Shown: positions 1 through 9,308, numbered from the stretch's first letter. The stretch is 64,000 nucleotides of DNA from Micrococcales bacterium (GCA_021287075.1 JAJTBD010000016.1:25557-89556); one strand, 5' to 3'. The notes: generated from the letters alone by a model not told the origin. Made by a program: numbers and translations.

Positions 1-1
1 T

Positions 2-979
2 ACCGCCCGCAGGGTCCTCGCGGCCCTGACGACGGCCGGCCTGGCGACGACCACCGCAGCCTGCGGGCTCGGCACGGCAGGAGGCCGCGCACCTGCCGGC
101 GAGCTCGCCGGTCCGCTTGCCGAGGTGAAGTCGCTGGAGGGCACCTCGATCGGCGTGGGGTCCAAGAACTTCACCGAGCAGCTGCTGCTGGGCAAGATGG
201 CGGTCATCCTGCTGAAGTCGGCCGGCGCCGACGTCAAGGACCTCACCAACATCCCGGGGTCGGCCTCGGCCCGGCAGGCGCAGACCTCCGGCCAGGTGCA
301 GATGGAGTGGGAGTACACCGGCACGGCGTGGATCTCCTATCTCGGCGAGACCACACCCATCCCCGACGAGCGCAGGCAGTGGGAGGCCGTGCGCGACCGC
401 GACCTCAAGGACAACTCCCTCGTCTGGCTCGACCCCGCGCCGATGAACAACACCTATGGCTTCGCGGCCAGGTCGCAGGTGGCCAAGGAGCTGGGGACGA
501 CCAAGCTCTCCGACTTCGCCAAGGTGCCCAAGGACCGGCTCACGCTCTGTGTCGAGTCCGAGTTCAACAGCCGCAACGACGGCCTCCAGCCGATGCTCAA
601 GACCTATGGCGTGCCGCTCGGCTCGGGCCTGCCCAAGGGCAATGTCAAGATCCTCGACACCGGCGCGATCTATGCCGCGATCGACCAGGGCGAGTGCACC
701 TTCGGCGAGGTCTTCACCACCGACGGTCGGATCAAGGCGCTCGACCTGACGGTGCTCGAGGACGACAAGAGCTTCTTCCCCAAATACAACGTCTCCCCGG
801 TCATCAACAAGGCGCTCCTCGACGAGGCGCCCCAGCTGCGCGAGCTCTTCAAGCCCGTGACGGACAAGCTCACCGACGAGACCCTCATCGAGCTCAACGC
901 CAAGGTCGACGTCGACGGCCAGGAGCCGGTCGAGGTCGCCAACGAGTGGCTGATCAAGGAAGGCTTCATCACCGAGTGA
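2..979 (+). CDS. glycine betaine/osmoprotectant ABC transporter substrate-binding lipoprotein, 5' partial
   Basis: The open frame runs off the left edge, so the true start lies upstream; 325 residues are visible. The first 20 visible residues form the end of a hydrophobic signal peptide leading to a lipobox-like TTAAC, with the lipidation cysteine codon at 62-64, so the protein should be a lipid-anchored extracytoplasmic receptor. The mature part begins with a SKNFTEQ segment, the hallmark of OpuAC/ProX/OpuCC-type binding proteins (PF04069) that bind quaternary amines such as glycine betaine, choline or carnitine for an ABC importer. The permease and ATPase genes would be expected upstream, outside the window. 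Family is well supported; ligand is inferred. Confidence 0.88.
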   Translation, partial: TARRVLAALTTAGLATTTAACGLGTAGGRAPAGELAGPLAEVKSLEGTSIGVGSKNFTEQLLLGKMAVILLKSAGADVKDLTNIPGSASARQAQTSGQVQMEWEYTGTAWISYLGETTPIPDERRQWEAVRDRDLKDNSLVWLDPAPMNNTYGFAARSQVAKELGTTKLSDFAKVPKDRLTLCVESEFNSRNDGLQPMLKTYGVPLGSGLPKGNVKILDTGAIYAAIDQGECTFGEVFTTDGRIKALDLTVLEDDKSFFPKYNVSPVINKALLDEAPQLRELFKPVTDKLTDETLIELNAKVDVDGQEPVEVANEWLIKEGFITE

Positions 980-1012
980 GCAGGCGGTCACGGTCCCGAT
1001 AGCCTCGGGAGC

Positions 1013-2050
1013 GTGACCGCTGAACTCCCCGAGCTCCTCGGGCTGCTCGACTCCGTCGCCCCGCCGGTGCCCCTGCGCACCGTCGAGGACCTTGCCGTCG
1101 ACCGGTTCGGCGTCCTCGGCGACGCGACGCCCCTCACCGGTGAGCGCGACGCCAACTTCCGCATCGACGACGGCGAGCGGCGCTGGGTCCTCAAGGTCTC
1201 GCACCCCGCCGAGCCGGAGCCGGTGGCCGACCTACAGAGCGCCGCAATCCGGCATGCCCTGGCGGTCGATCCGTCGCTGCCGCTCCCCCAGGTCCAGCTC
1301 TCCCGGGCCGGGTCGCCCCAGTCGCCGTGGTTCGCCCCCGACGGCCCGGTGCGGCAGGTGCGCCTCTACAGCTATCTGGAGGGTATGCCGCTCGCCTCGG
1401 TCCCAGCCGACCCTGACCTCTCTGCCGCGCTGGGCTCGGTGCTCGCCCGCCTCGACCGGGCGCTGACCGGCTACAGCCATCTCGCGCAGGACCGCCCACT
1501 CGCCTGGGATGTCTCCCAGGCGACCAGGCTGCGCCCGCTCGCGGAGCACGCGGTCGACCCCGCTCTTGCTGGTGCAGCGCTCGACCGGTTCGCCGCGGAG
1601 GCCGCGCCCCGGCTGGGCGCCCTGCGCCACCAGGTGGTCCACAACGACCTCAACCCCCACAACGTCCTTGTGGCAGAGGAGGATCCGAGCCAGATCACGG
1701 GCATCATCGACTTCGGCGACATGGTGCGCGCCCCGCTGGTGCAGGATCTGGCGACGGCCGCGGCATACCTCGTGGGTGAGGAGGGGCACCCGCTCTCGGG
1801 CACGGTGGAGATGGTGCGGGCCTATCGCGCTGTCCTGCCGCTCACCCCCGACGAGCTGGCGGTCGTGCCGCTGATGATGGCCGCGCGCGCCGCGATCTCG
1901 GTGTCGATCTCGGGCTGGCGCGCCGGCCTGCACCCCGACAACCGCGACTACATCCTGCGCAATGGTGCCCAGGCGCAGCGCACCCTGGAGCGGCTGGCCG
2001 AGACCACGCCGGCCGAGGGCGCCGAGTGGCTGGCGCGGGAGACGGCATGA
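1013..2050 (+). CDS. phosphotransferase of the hydroxylysine kinase/APH family
   Basis: 345 residues with GTG start. The kinase active-site motif HNDLNPHNVL lies near residues 208-217, followed by IIDFGDM, the metal-binding DFG equivalent. This is the aminoglycoside-phosphotransferase/choline-kinase fold. The stop overlaps the start of the next gene (ATGA at 2047-2050), a class-III PLP enzyme of the phospho-lyase type. In animals and many bacteria, hydroxylysine kinase (AGPHD1) and its phospho-lyase (AGXT2L2) are paired or fused, so I infer that this enzyme phosphorylates an amino alcohol or hydroxy-amino acid (5-hydroxylysine, or ethanolamine-like) for elimination by its neighbour. Homoserine kinase II or an aminoglycoside kinase are less likely alternatives. 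Confidence 0.8.
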   Translation: MTAELPELLGLLDSVAPPVPLRTVEDLAVDRFGVLGDATPLTGERDANFRIDDGERRWVLKVSHPAEPEPVADLQSAAIRHALAVDPSLPLPQVQLSRAGSPQSPWFAPDGPVRQVRLYSYLEGMPLASVPADPDLSAALGSVLARLDRALTGYSHLAQDRPLAWDVSQATRLRPLAEHAVDPALAGAALDRFAAEAAPRLGALRHQVVHNDLNPHNVLVAEEDPSQITGIIDFGDMVRAPLVQDLATAAAYLVGEEGHPLSGTVEMVRAYRAVLPLTPDELAVVPLMMAARAAISVSISGWRAGLHPDNRDYILRNGAQAQRTLERLAETTPAEGAEWLARETA

Positions 2051-3318
2051 GCGGTGACCTGGCCCGCCGGCGCGAGGAGCACCTCGGCTCCTCCTACCGG
2101 CTCTTCTATGACGACCCGGTCCACGTCGTGCGGGGCGAGGGCGTGTGGCTCTATGACGCCGACGGGCGGCGCTATCTCGACGCCTACAACAATGTCGCGG
2201 GCCTGGGCCACTGCCACCCCCGCGTCGTGGCCGCGCTCGCGGAGCAGGCGGCGCGGCTCAACACCCACACCCGCTATCTCGGCCACGAGGTGGTCGACTA
2301 CGCCGAGCGGCTGCTGGGGACCTTCCCCGCCCACCTCGACCAGGTCGTCCTCACCTGCACCGGGAGCGAGGCCAACGACCTGGCCTATCGCGTGGCACGG
2401 GTGGCCACCGGCGGGACGGGCTTCGTCGTCACCGAGCACGCCTATCACGGCGTGACCCATGCGGTCGCCGGCCTCTCCCCCTCCTATGGCGGGCCCGACT
2501 CGCTGGGCCAGGACGTGTGGACCGTGCCAGCGCCACGGACGGCGGGCGACGCCGAGGCGTTTGCCGCCGCCGTGCAGGCCGCGGTCGACCAGATGCGCTC
2601 TCGCTCAGTCCAACCCGCAGCGCTGCTGGTCGACAGCATCCTGGCCAGCGACGGGATCTATCCGGAGGCGCTGCCCGCGCTCGAGGCCGGGGCAGCGGTC
2701 ATGCGGGCAGCAGGTGGGCTGCTCATCGTCGACGAGGTGCAGCCGGGATTCGGCCGGACCGGCCGCATGTGGCACTTCACCCGCTCCGGTCTCACTCCCG
2801 ATCTGGTCAGTCTCGGCAAGCCGATGGGCAACGGCCACCCGATCGCGGGGCTCGTCGCCCGCCGCGATGTGCTCGACGAGTTCGGCTCTCGCCAGCGTTA
2901 TTTCAACACCTTCGGCGGCAACGCCGTCTCGTGCGCGGTCGGCTCCGCAGTGCTCGACGTCATCGAGGACGAGGGCCTGCTCGAGCGTGCCGCAGCCCGG
3001 GGCGAGAGGCTGGTGAGCGGCCTGCGCGAGGTGGGCACACGGCACACCGCCATCGGGGAGGTGCGGGGCATCGGGCTGTATGCCGCGGTGGAGCTGCGCG
3101 ACGACCACGGCGCCCCCGCAGCGGAGCTGGCCGGCCGTGTCGTCAACGGGATGCGCTCTCGCGGAGTGCTGCTCAGCACCGCCGGACCGAGCGGGCACGT
3201 GCTCAAGCTGCGCCCACCGCTCGTCAGCGAGGACGAGCACATCGACCTCCTGCTCGAGACCCTCGACGCGACGCTCGACCACCTGCGGGGCGGCCCGCCG
3301 GTCGGCTCGTTATCGTGA
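2047..3318 (+). CDS. class-III aminotransferase-fold PLP enzyme, probable phospho-lyase
   Basis: 423 residues from the ATG at 2047, chosen because it overlaps the preceding stop; the frame stays open 21 bases further upstream. Class-III PLP fold: VDEVQPGFGRTG carries the Asp that binds the pyridine nitrogen, and SLGKPMGNGHP carries the Schiff-base lysine. The GKPMGNGHP wording is that of the ethanolamine-phosphate/phosphohydroxylysine phospho-lyases (AGXT2L1/L2) rather than ordinary omega-transaminases. Together with the overlapping kinase gene it suggests a two-step pathway: phosphorylation, then elimination of phosphate and ammonia to give an aldehyde. Substrate is inferred; a plain aminotransferase cannot be excluded. 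Confidence 0.82.
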   Translation: MSGDLARRREEHLGSSYRLFYDDPVHVVRGEGVWLYDADGRRYLDAYNNVAGLGHCHPRVVAALAEQAARLNTHTRYLGHEVVDYAERLLGTFPAHLDQVVLTCTGSEANDLAYRVARVATGGTGFVVTEHAYHGVTHAVAGLSPSYGGPDSLGQDVWTVPAPRTAGDAEAFAAAVQAAVDQMRSRSVQPAALLVDSILASDGIYPEALPALEAGAAVMRAAGGLLIVDEVQPGFGRTGRMWHFTRSGLTPDLVSLGKPMGNGHPIAGLVARRDVLDEFGSRQRYFNTFGGNAVSCAVGSAVLDVIEDEGLLERAAARGERLVSGLREVGTRHTAIGEVRGIGLYAAVELRDDHGAPAAELAGRVVNGMRSRGVLLSTAGPSGHVLKLRPPLVSEDEHIDLLLETLDATLDHLRGGPPVGSLS

Positions 3319-3323
3319 CGTCC

Positions 3324-4667
3324 ATGGCCTTCACCGATCGCACCGCCGCCCTGCTCGGGCGCATCGCCGTCACAACCCAGCGCGAGGGGCGAGTGCCGGG
3401 TCTGGCCGCGGGCGTCGCCCGTCGAGGCGAGCTCCAGTGGTCCACCGGCGTCGGCGCGGCCGACCTGTCGTCCGGCGAGGCACCCGACGCTGACACGCAG
3501 TATCAGATCGCCTCCAACACAAAGACTTTCGTCGCCGTGACGATCATGGCGCTGCGCGACGAGGGCCGACTCGACCTCGACGAGCCGATCGGGATCGTCA
3601 TCCCCGAGAGCACCCACGGGCGGGTGACCTTCCGGCAGCTGCTGGCGCACTCGAGCGGCATGCAGCGCGAGCCCCTCGGCGATGTCTTCGACACCCTCGA
3701 CTTCCCCGACCGCGCCGACCTCGTCGCGGGCTGGAACCAGGCCGAGCAGGTGGGCCGCCCGCACACCCACTGGCACTACAGCAATCTCGGCTTCGCCATG
3801 CTCGGCGAGGCGATCACCCGACTCGACGGCGGCGACTGGTTCGCCTCGGTGCAGCGGCGCATCCTCGACCCGCTCGAGATGCGACGCACGACGCTGGGGC
3901 CCTCGGGCAGGCAGGCGGGCACCTACTTCGTGCCGCCCCATCACGACGTGCCGGAGCAGGAGCCGGTGATCGACGTGCTGGCGGTCGGCCCGGCCGGCGG
4001 GATGGCCTCCACGACAGCCGATCTCGCGCGCTGGGGTGGTTTCGTGGCCGACCCGGTGGCGGAGGTCCTCTCCCCCGACACCCTCGAGGAGATGTGCCAG
4101 CCGCAGATCCTCGCCGAGCCGCAGCGCTGGGGCTCGGCGTGGGGGCTCGGCTTCATGCTCGTGCGCGCCGACGACCGGGTCTGGGTCGGCCACACCGGCG
4201 GCTGGCCCGGCTCGATCACGGGGGTCTTCACCCACCGCGACTCCGGCACGACCGGCATCACCCTGATGAACGCGAGCAACTCCCCTGACCCGGCCGCGGC
4301 CGCGATCGAGCTGGGCGCCTGCTCACTGGCCGAGGAGCCGCCGCTCGACGAGGCATGGGCTCCGGGCTCGGCCGTGCCCGACGGCCTCGCCCCGGTGCTC
4401 GGGGTGTGGTTCTCCGAGGGCACCGCGTTCACCTTCACCGTGCGCGAGGGCCGCCTGGAGGCACGCGTCGACGGCCTGCCGTCGTGGCGCCCTCCGGCCG
4501 TCTTCGAGCAGCTCGAGGGCGATGTCTATCGCACCGTCTCCGGGCGCGAGCGCGGCGAGCTGCTGCGCATCACCCGCCGGCCGGACGGCACGGTCGAGCG
4601 GATGCACTGGGCGACCTATCTCTTCACCCGCGAGCCGCTCGCCTTCGGCGCCCACCACCAGCGCTGA
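3324..4667 (+). CDS. serine hydrolase of the beta-lactamase/PBP4* family (PF00144)
   Basis: 447 residues from ATG 3324. A GTG at 3315 in the same frame overlaps the upstream stop as GTGA and is an equally possible start; neither has a strong ribosome-binding site. The catalytic motifs of class-C/PBP-like hydrolases are present: SNTK (SxxK) near residue 65, HYSN (YxN) near residue 150, and a C-terminal GHTGG. There is no signal peptide, so a cytoplasmic esterase or peptidase role is likelier than cell-wall work. The last ~110 residues form an extra beta-rich domain often seen on these enzymes. It ends at a long hairpin shared with the convergent ligase gene. Confidence 0.85.
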   Translation: MAFTDRTAALLGRIAVTTQREGRVPGLAAGVARRGELQWSTGVGAADLSSGEAPDADTQYQIASNTKTFVAVTIMALRDEGRLDLDEPIGIVIPESTHGRVTFRQLLAHSSGMQREPLGDVFDTLDFPDRADLVAGWNQAEQVGRPHTHWHYSNLGFAMLGEAITRLDGGDWFASVQRRILDPLEMRRTTLGPSGRQAGTYFVPPHHDVPEQEPVIDVLAVGPAGGMASTTADLARWGGFVADPVAEVLSPDTLEEMCQPQILAEPQRWGSAWGLGFMLVRADDRVWVGHTGGWPGSITGVFTHRDSGTTGITLMNASNSPDPAAAAIELGACSLAEEPPLDEAWAPGSAVPDGLAPVLGVWFSEGTAFTFTVREGRLEARVDGLPSWRPPAVFEQLEGDVYRTVSGRERGELLRITRRPDGTVERMHWATYLFTREPLAFGAHHQR

Positions 4668-4678
4668 CCTCGTCTCAC

Positions 4679-4740
4679 GTTGACCTGTCACAACTCACGC
4701 CTACAACGCGCTGTTTAGGCGTGAGTTGTGACAAGTCAAC
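4679..4740. terminator. bidirectional hairpin between convergent genes
   Basis: An 18-bp perfect stem (4686-4703 with 4716-4733, 12-nt loop) extends with a further 6 bp (4679-4684 with 4735-4740). It lies between the ends of the + serine hydrolase and the - acyl-CoA ligase and fits a bidirectional factor-independent terminator, although there is no clean U-tract. The arm (core CACAACTCACGCC) does not contain the GTATGCCGC motif found in most other hairpins here. Confidence 0.75.
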
Positions 4741-4746
4741 GCGGGA

Positions 4747-6339
4747 TCAGCGGGGCCGGAGGTCCTGCTTGAGGACCTTGCCGGTGGCATTGCGTGGCAG
4801 CTCCTCGACAAAGACGACATCGCGCGGGACGCAGTGGCGGGCGCGCTGGGCGCGCACGTGGTCGCGCACGTCGTCCTCGCTCAGCTGCGCCTCAGGGTGC
4901 AGCACGACGTATGCCGCGAGGCGGGCCCCGAAGTCCTCGTCGGGCACGCCGACGACCGCGACCTCGCGGATGGCGGGGTGGTGCTCGAGGGTGGACTCCA
5001 CCTCGCTGGGATAGACGTTCTCGCCGCCGCTGACGACCATGTCGTCCTCACGGCCGCCGAGATAGAGCAGGCCGTCGCGGACGCTGCCGAGGTCGCCCGT
5101 GGAGACCATGCCGTCGGCGAACTCCCTTGTCGCGCCTGAGGTATAGCCCTCGAACACCAGCTCGTTGCCGCAGAAGACGCGGCCGATCTCGCCCTCCGGC
5201 ACGGCGTGCCCCTCCTCGTCGAGGATCGCCACGCGGGTGCCGAGCGGCGGGCGCCCGGAGGTGTCGGGATGGGCCCGCAGCTCGGCAGGCGTCGCGATCG
5301 CCACCCAGGACGCCTCGGTGGAGCCATAGAGGTTGTAGAGCACGTCGCCGTAGTCGTCCATGAAGGCCGGCGCGAAGCCGCCCGGCAGGGCCGACCCGCT
5401 GGTGGCCACGACCCGCAGCGTGCCGAGCCGCTCCTCCCGACGCGGGTCCGGCGGCAGGTGCATCATCCGCTGGAGCATGGCCGGGACGGGGAACATCGCG
5501 CTGGCCTGGTGCTCCGAGAGCGCCTCGCGGGCGGCGGCCGCGTCGAACTGGCGCTGGAGCACGACCGTGCCGCGCAGGCCGATCGTCAGCTGGAGCGCGG
5601 CATACCCCCAGGTGTGGAAGAGGGGCGCGGAGATCAGCACCCGCTCGCCGACGTTGAGGGGGATGCGGTCGAGGATCGAGACCATCGGGCCGAAGCCCGC
5701 GGGCGTGCGGCGGGCGGCGCCCTTGGGGTGGCCGGTCGTGCCGGAGGTGAGCACGATCGCGCGGCCCACGCGGCGCGGTGGCCGCTCGGCCGTCACCTCG
5801 GGCAGCTCGGCCAGGGCCTGCTCGAGCTCGGCCTCGGGCAGCAGGGCGCAGCCGCTGCGCATGCGGCCGAGCCGCTCGGCGAACTCGTCGTCGTGGATGA
5901 CCAGGTCACAGCCCTGCTCCTCGACCACGGCGGAGAGGACGTGGGCGGACAGGCCGGTGTTGAGCAGCACGACATCGGCACCGAGGCTGCTGATGCCGAC
6001 CATCGCCTCAACCGCGAGCGCGTGGTTGCGGGCGAGCAGCCCGACCCGGGAGCCCTCCGCGAGACCCCGCTGGCGCAGCAGCGCGGTGATCCTGCGGGCG
6101 CGGCCGAGCAGCTCGGCATAGGTGACCTGGCCACGCACGTCGTCGATGACCGCCGCCCTCGAGGGGCTGCGCGCGGCGGCCTGGCGCAGCTCGCCGGCAA
6201 GGCCAAAACCCCACAGCGCCAGCGCACCCAGCTGTGGGGCGGCCCGCAGCGAGGGCACCAGCAGGCCGCGCCGCACCAGGGTGGAGGCGACGGCGACGGG
6301 CGTGACGAGCCTCGGGATGAAGGCCAGCTCTGGGCTCAC
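4747..6339 (-). CDS. acyl-CoA synthetase (AMP-forming fatty-acid/carboxylate CoA ligase)
   Basis: 530 residues with GTG start. ANL-superfamily adenylating enzyme: the P-loop LTSGTTGHPKG, the YGSTEA adenine-binding motif, the GREDDMVVSGGENVYPSEVE hinge region and the C-terminal catalytic lysine in RNATGKVLK are all present. It activates a carboxylate (probably medium or long fatty acid) with ATP and CoA. Its N-terminus contains a hydrophobic stretch and may associate with the membrane. It follows topA by 43 bases on the same strand and could be read through from it. Chain-length specificity cannot be told from the sequence. Confidence 0.88.
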   Translation of the reverse strand: MSPELAFIPRLVTPVAVASTLVRRGLLVPSLRAAPQLGALALWGFGLAGELRQAAARSPSRAAVIDDVRGQVTYAELLGRARRITALLRQRGLAEGSRVGLLARNHALAVEAMVGISSLGADVVLLNTGLSAHVLSAVVEEQGCDLVIHDDEFAERLGRMRSGCALLPEAELEQALAELPEVTAERPPRRVGRAIVLTSGTTGHPKGAARRTPAGFGPMVSILDRIPLNVGERVLISAPLFHTWGYAALQLTIGLRGTVVLQRQFDAAAAREALSEHQASAMFPVPAMLQRMMHLPPDPRREERLGTLRVVATSGSALPGGFAPAFMDDYGDVLYNLYGSTEASWVAIATPAELRAHPDTSGRPPLGTRVAILDEEGHAVPEGEIGRVFCGNELVFEGYTSGATREFADGMVSTGDLGSVRDGLLYLGGREDDMVVSGGENVYPSEVESTLEHHPAIREVAVVGVPDEDFGARLAAYVVLHPEAQLSEDDVRDHVRAQRARHCVPRDVVFVEELPRNATGKVLKQDLRPR

Positions 6340-6382
6340 GCGGTGTCCTCCGGGGTGGGTGACGTCCGCACGACCCTAGCGG

Positions 6383-9181
6383 TCACTCCCCGGGATCGGC
6401 AGCCTTGCGCGTCGACTTCGCAGCGGTCGACTTCTTTGCCGTCGTCTTCTTGGCGGCGGCCTTTGTGGTGGCCTTCTTGGCCGTCTTCTTGGCGGCGCGC
6501 TTGCGGGTCGTCGGGCCCTTGGCGCGCTTCTCGGCGAGCAGCTCGAAGCCACGCTCCGGCGTGATCGACTCGGGGTCGTCGTCGCGGCGCAGCGTCGCAT
6601 TGGTCTCGCCGTCGGTCACATAGGGACCGAAGCGGCCGTCCTTGACCACGACCGGCTTGCCACTGACCGGGTCGGCGCCGAGCTCCTTGAGCGGCGGCTT
6701 GGCGGCCGCCCGGCCACGCTGCTTGGGCTGGGCATAGATCTCCAGCGCCTCCGCGAGCGTGATGTCGAACAGCTGCTGCTCGGTCGCCAGCGAGCGGGAG
6801 TCGGTGCCCTTCTTCAGATAGGGCCCGTAGCGGCCGTTCTGGGCGGTGATCTGCTCACCCTCGGCGTCGGTCCCGACCACGCGCGGCAGCGAGAGCAGCT
6901 GGAGCGCGGTGTCGAGGTCGATCGTCGCCAGGTCCATGTCCTTGAAGAGCGAGGCCGTGCGCGGCTTGGCCTTGGCGGCCTTCTTGCCGCGGGCAGCGGT
7001 CTGGGCCGCTTCGTCCTCCGGCAGCACCTCGGTGACATAGGGGCCGTAGCGCCCGGCCTTGGCGACGATGTCGCGGCCGGTGTCGGGGTCCTGGCCGAGC
7101 ACGCGGCCGTCGTCGGCCGCGGCCTCGAGCAGCTCGCGCGCCTTGGCCGGGGTCATCTCGTCGGGGGCGATGTCGTCGTTGATCGTCGCCCGGCGCGGGG
7201 TGGCCGGCGCCCCGTCGGCCGCGGCCCCGTCGGTCACCTCGCCGTTCGCGGCGTCGACGCCCTGGGGCACGACCTCCTCGACATAGGGGCCATAGCGCCC
7301 CACCCGCACGACCATGCCGTCGCCGAGCTCGATCGTGGAGATGCCGCGGGCGTCGATCTCGCCCAGGTCGTTGACCAGGTCGCGCAGCCCTTCGGCGGAG
7401 GTCGCCTCGTCACCGAAGTAGAAGCGCCGCAGCCAGACCGCCCGCTGCTCGTCGCCGTTGGCGATGCGGTCGAGGTCCTCCTCCATGCTCGCGGTGAAGT
7501 CGTAGTCGACCAGCCGCGTGAAGTGCTCCTCGAGCAGCCGGGTGACGGCGAAGGCGAGCCACGTGGGCACCAGGGCGGTGCCCTTGGTGCGCACATAGCC
7601 GCGGTCCTGGATGGTGCCGACGGTCGCGGCATACGTGGAGGGACGGCCGATGCCCTTCTCCTCCATGGCCTTGACCAGGGTCGCCTCGGTGTAGCGGGCC
7701 GGCGGCGAGGTCTCGTGACCGTCGGCCTCGGCCTTGGTCGTCGTCAGCGGGACGCCGGCCGAGAGCTTGGGCAGGCGCCGCTCCTCGTCGCGGGCGTCGG
7801 CGGCGGCGCGCGCGTCCTCGTCGCGCCCCTCCTCGTATGCCGCGAGGAAGCCGCGGAAGGTGATGACCGTGCCGGAGGCGGTGAACTCGACGTCCTGGCC
7901 GTCGCCGAGGGTCGCGCCGAGGCGCACCGTCGCGGTCGAGCCCCGGGCGTCGGCCATCTGGGAGGCCACGGTGCGCTTCCAGATCAGCTCATAGAGCGCG
8001 AACTCCTCGCCGCGCAGCTCACCGGCCACCTGGGCGGGGGTGCGGAAGCGGTCACCGGCGGGGCGGATGGCCTCGTGGGCCTCCTGGGCGTTCTTGACCT
8101 TCTTCTCGTAGCGGCGCGGCGACTCCGGCACGTACTCCGCGCCGTAGAGGTCGCGCGCCTGGCCGCGGGCGGCGGTCAGCGCGGCCTGCGACAGCGTGGT
8201 GCTGTCGGTCCGCATATAGGTGATGTAGCCGTTCTCGTAGAGGCGCTGGGCGACCCGCATCGCGTTCTTGCTGCTCAGCCGCAGCTTGCGCGAGGCCTCC
8301 TGCTGGAGGGTCGAGGTGGTGAAGGGGGCCGACGGGCGGCGGGTGTAGGGCTTCTCCTGGACATCGCGCACGGTGACGCGGGATCCCTTGAGCTGGCTGG
8401 CGATCGAGGTCGCGGCGGCCTCGTCGAGCTTGATCGCGGCGCCGCGCAGCTCACCACGGTCGGTGAAGTCGCGGCCCTGGGCCACCCGGGCGCCGTCGAC
8501 GGCGGACAGGCGGGCGGGGAAGGCGCGGGACATGTCATCGGGGGTGAACTCGCCGACGACATCCCAGTAGGACGCCTGGACGAAGGCCATCCGCTCGCGC
8601 TCGCGCTCGACCACCATGCGGGTGGCGACGGACTGGACGCGACCGGCGGACAGGCCGTTCTTGACCTTGCGCCACAGGACCGGCGAGACCTCGTAGCCGT
8701 AGAGACGGTCGAGGATGCGGCGGGTCTCCTGGGCGTCGACGAGGTCCTTGTCGAGCTCGCGGGTCTCGTTGACCGCGCGGCGGATCGCCTCGGGGGTGAT
8801 CTCGTGGAAGACCATCCGCTTGACCGGGACCTTGGGCTGGAGGGTCTCCAGCAGGTGCCAGGCGATGGCCTCGCCCTCACGGTCCTCATCGGTGGCGAGA
8901 TAGAGCTCGTCGGCGTTCTTGAGCGCCCGCTTGAGCTCGGAGACCTTCTTCTTCTTGTCGGAGTCGACGACGTAGTAGGGCTGGAAAGCGTCGTCGACAT
9001 TGACGCCGAAGCGGCCGTAGGGGCCCTTCTTCATGTCGGCCGGCATCTCCGAGGGGGTCGGGATGTCGCGGATGTGACCGACGGAGGCCTCGACCTCGAA
9101 GTCACTGCCGAGATAGCCGCCGATGGTCTTGGCCTTGGCCGGGGACTCGACGATGACGAGCTTGCGCCCGGATCCACTCAC
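6383..9181 (-). CDS. topA: DNA topoisomerase I (type IA)
   Basis: 932 residues. I place the start at GTG 9181, because an AGGTG lies about 10 bases upstream and the product then begins just before the Toprim opening LVIVESPAKAKTI; the frame remains open to 9250. Toprim acidic motif DEDREGEAIAWHL and catalytic tyrosine in YITYMRTDST (about Tyr322, cf. Tyr319 of E. coli) are present. Instead of zinc ribbons, the C-terminal third holds repeated GRYGPYV-type TopA C-terminal repeats (at least four) and ends in a long Lys/Ala-rich tail, as in mycobacterial and Streptomyces enzymes where it supports processive relaxation. It removes negative supercoils and is essential in relatives. Confidence 0.97.
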   Translation of the reverse strand: MSGSGRKLVIVESPAKAKTIGGYLGSDFEVEASVGHIRDIPTPSEMPADMKKGPYGRFGVNVDDAFQPYYVVDSDKKKKVSELKRALKNADELYLATDEDREGEAIAWHLLETLQPKVPVKRMVFHEITPEAIRRAVNETRELDKDLVDAQETRRILDRLYGYEVSPVLWRKVKNGLSAGRVQSVATRMVVERERERMAFVQASYWDVVGEFTPDDMSRAFPARLSAVDGARVAQGRDFTDRGELRGAAIKLDEAAATSIASQLKGSRVTVRDVQEKPYTRRPSAPFTTSTLQQEASRKLRLSSKNAMRVAQRLYENGYITYMRTDSTTLSQAALTAARGQARDLYGAEYVPESPRRYEKKVKNAQEAHEAIRPAGDRFRTPAQVAGELRGEEFALYELIWKRTVASQMADARGSTATVRLGATLGDGQDVEFTASGTVITFRGFLAAYEEGRDEDARAAADARDEERRLPKLSAGVPLTTTKAEADGHETSPPARYTEATLVKAMEEKGIGRPSTYAATVGTIQDRGYVRTKGTALVPTWLAFAVTRLLEEHFTRLVDYDFTASMEEDLDRIANGDEQRAVWLRRFYFGDEATSAEGLRDLVNDLGEIDARGISTIELGDGMVVRVGRYGPYVEEVVPQGVDAANGEVTDGAAADGAPATPRRATINDDIAPDEMTPAKARELLEAAADDGRVLGQDPDTGRDIVAKAGRYGPYVTEVLPEDEAAQTAARGKKAAKAKPRTASLFKDMDLATIDLDTALQLLSLPRVVGTDAEGEQITAQNGRYGPYLKKGTDSRSLATEQQLFDITLAEALEIYAQPKQRGRAAAKPPLKELGADPVSGKPVVVKDGRFGPYVTDGETNATLRRDDDPESITPERGFELLAEKRAKGPTTRKRAAKKTAKKATTKAAAKKTTAKKSTAAKSTRKAADPGE

Positions 9182-9308
9182 TGACTTTGCACCTGTTCTC
9201 TCTTCGTGCCCGCGTGCAGTGGATTCGTCACTGCCTCGACGCGAGTCCACGCAACCGTAGCGGAGGCGGCGCCCCCCGCCACAACCAGCCCTGAGGGTGG
9301 AGGATGGC

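Noticed and set aside
2517..3314. 5' extension of the serine hydrolase frame
   Set aside because: It overlaps the phospho-lyase gene out of frame and is Arg/Ala-rich; the conserved domain starts after 3324.
7523..9184. 553-codon ORF on the + strand
   Set aside because: Complete antisense shadow of topA; composition (Gly/Arg/Asp/Leu-rich, no domain) is typical of GC-rich antisense frames.
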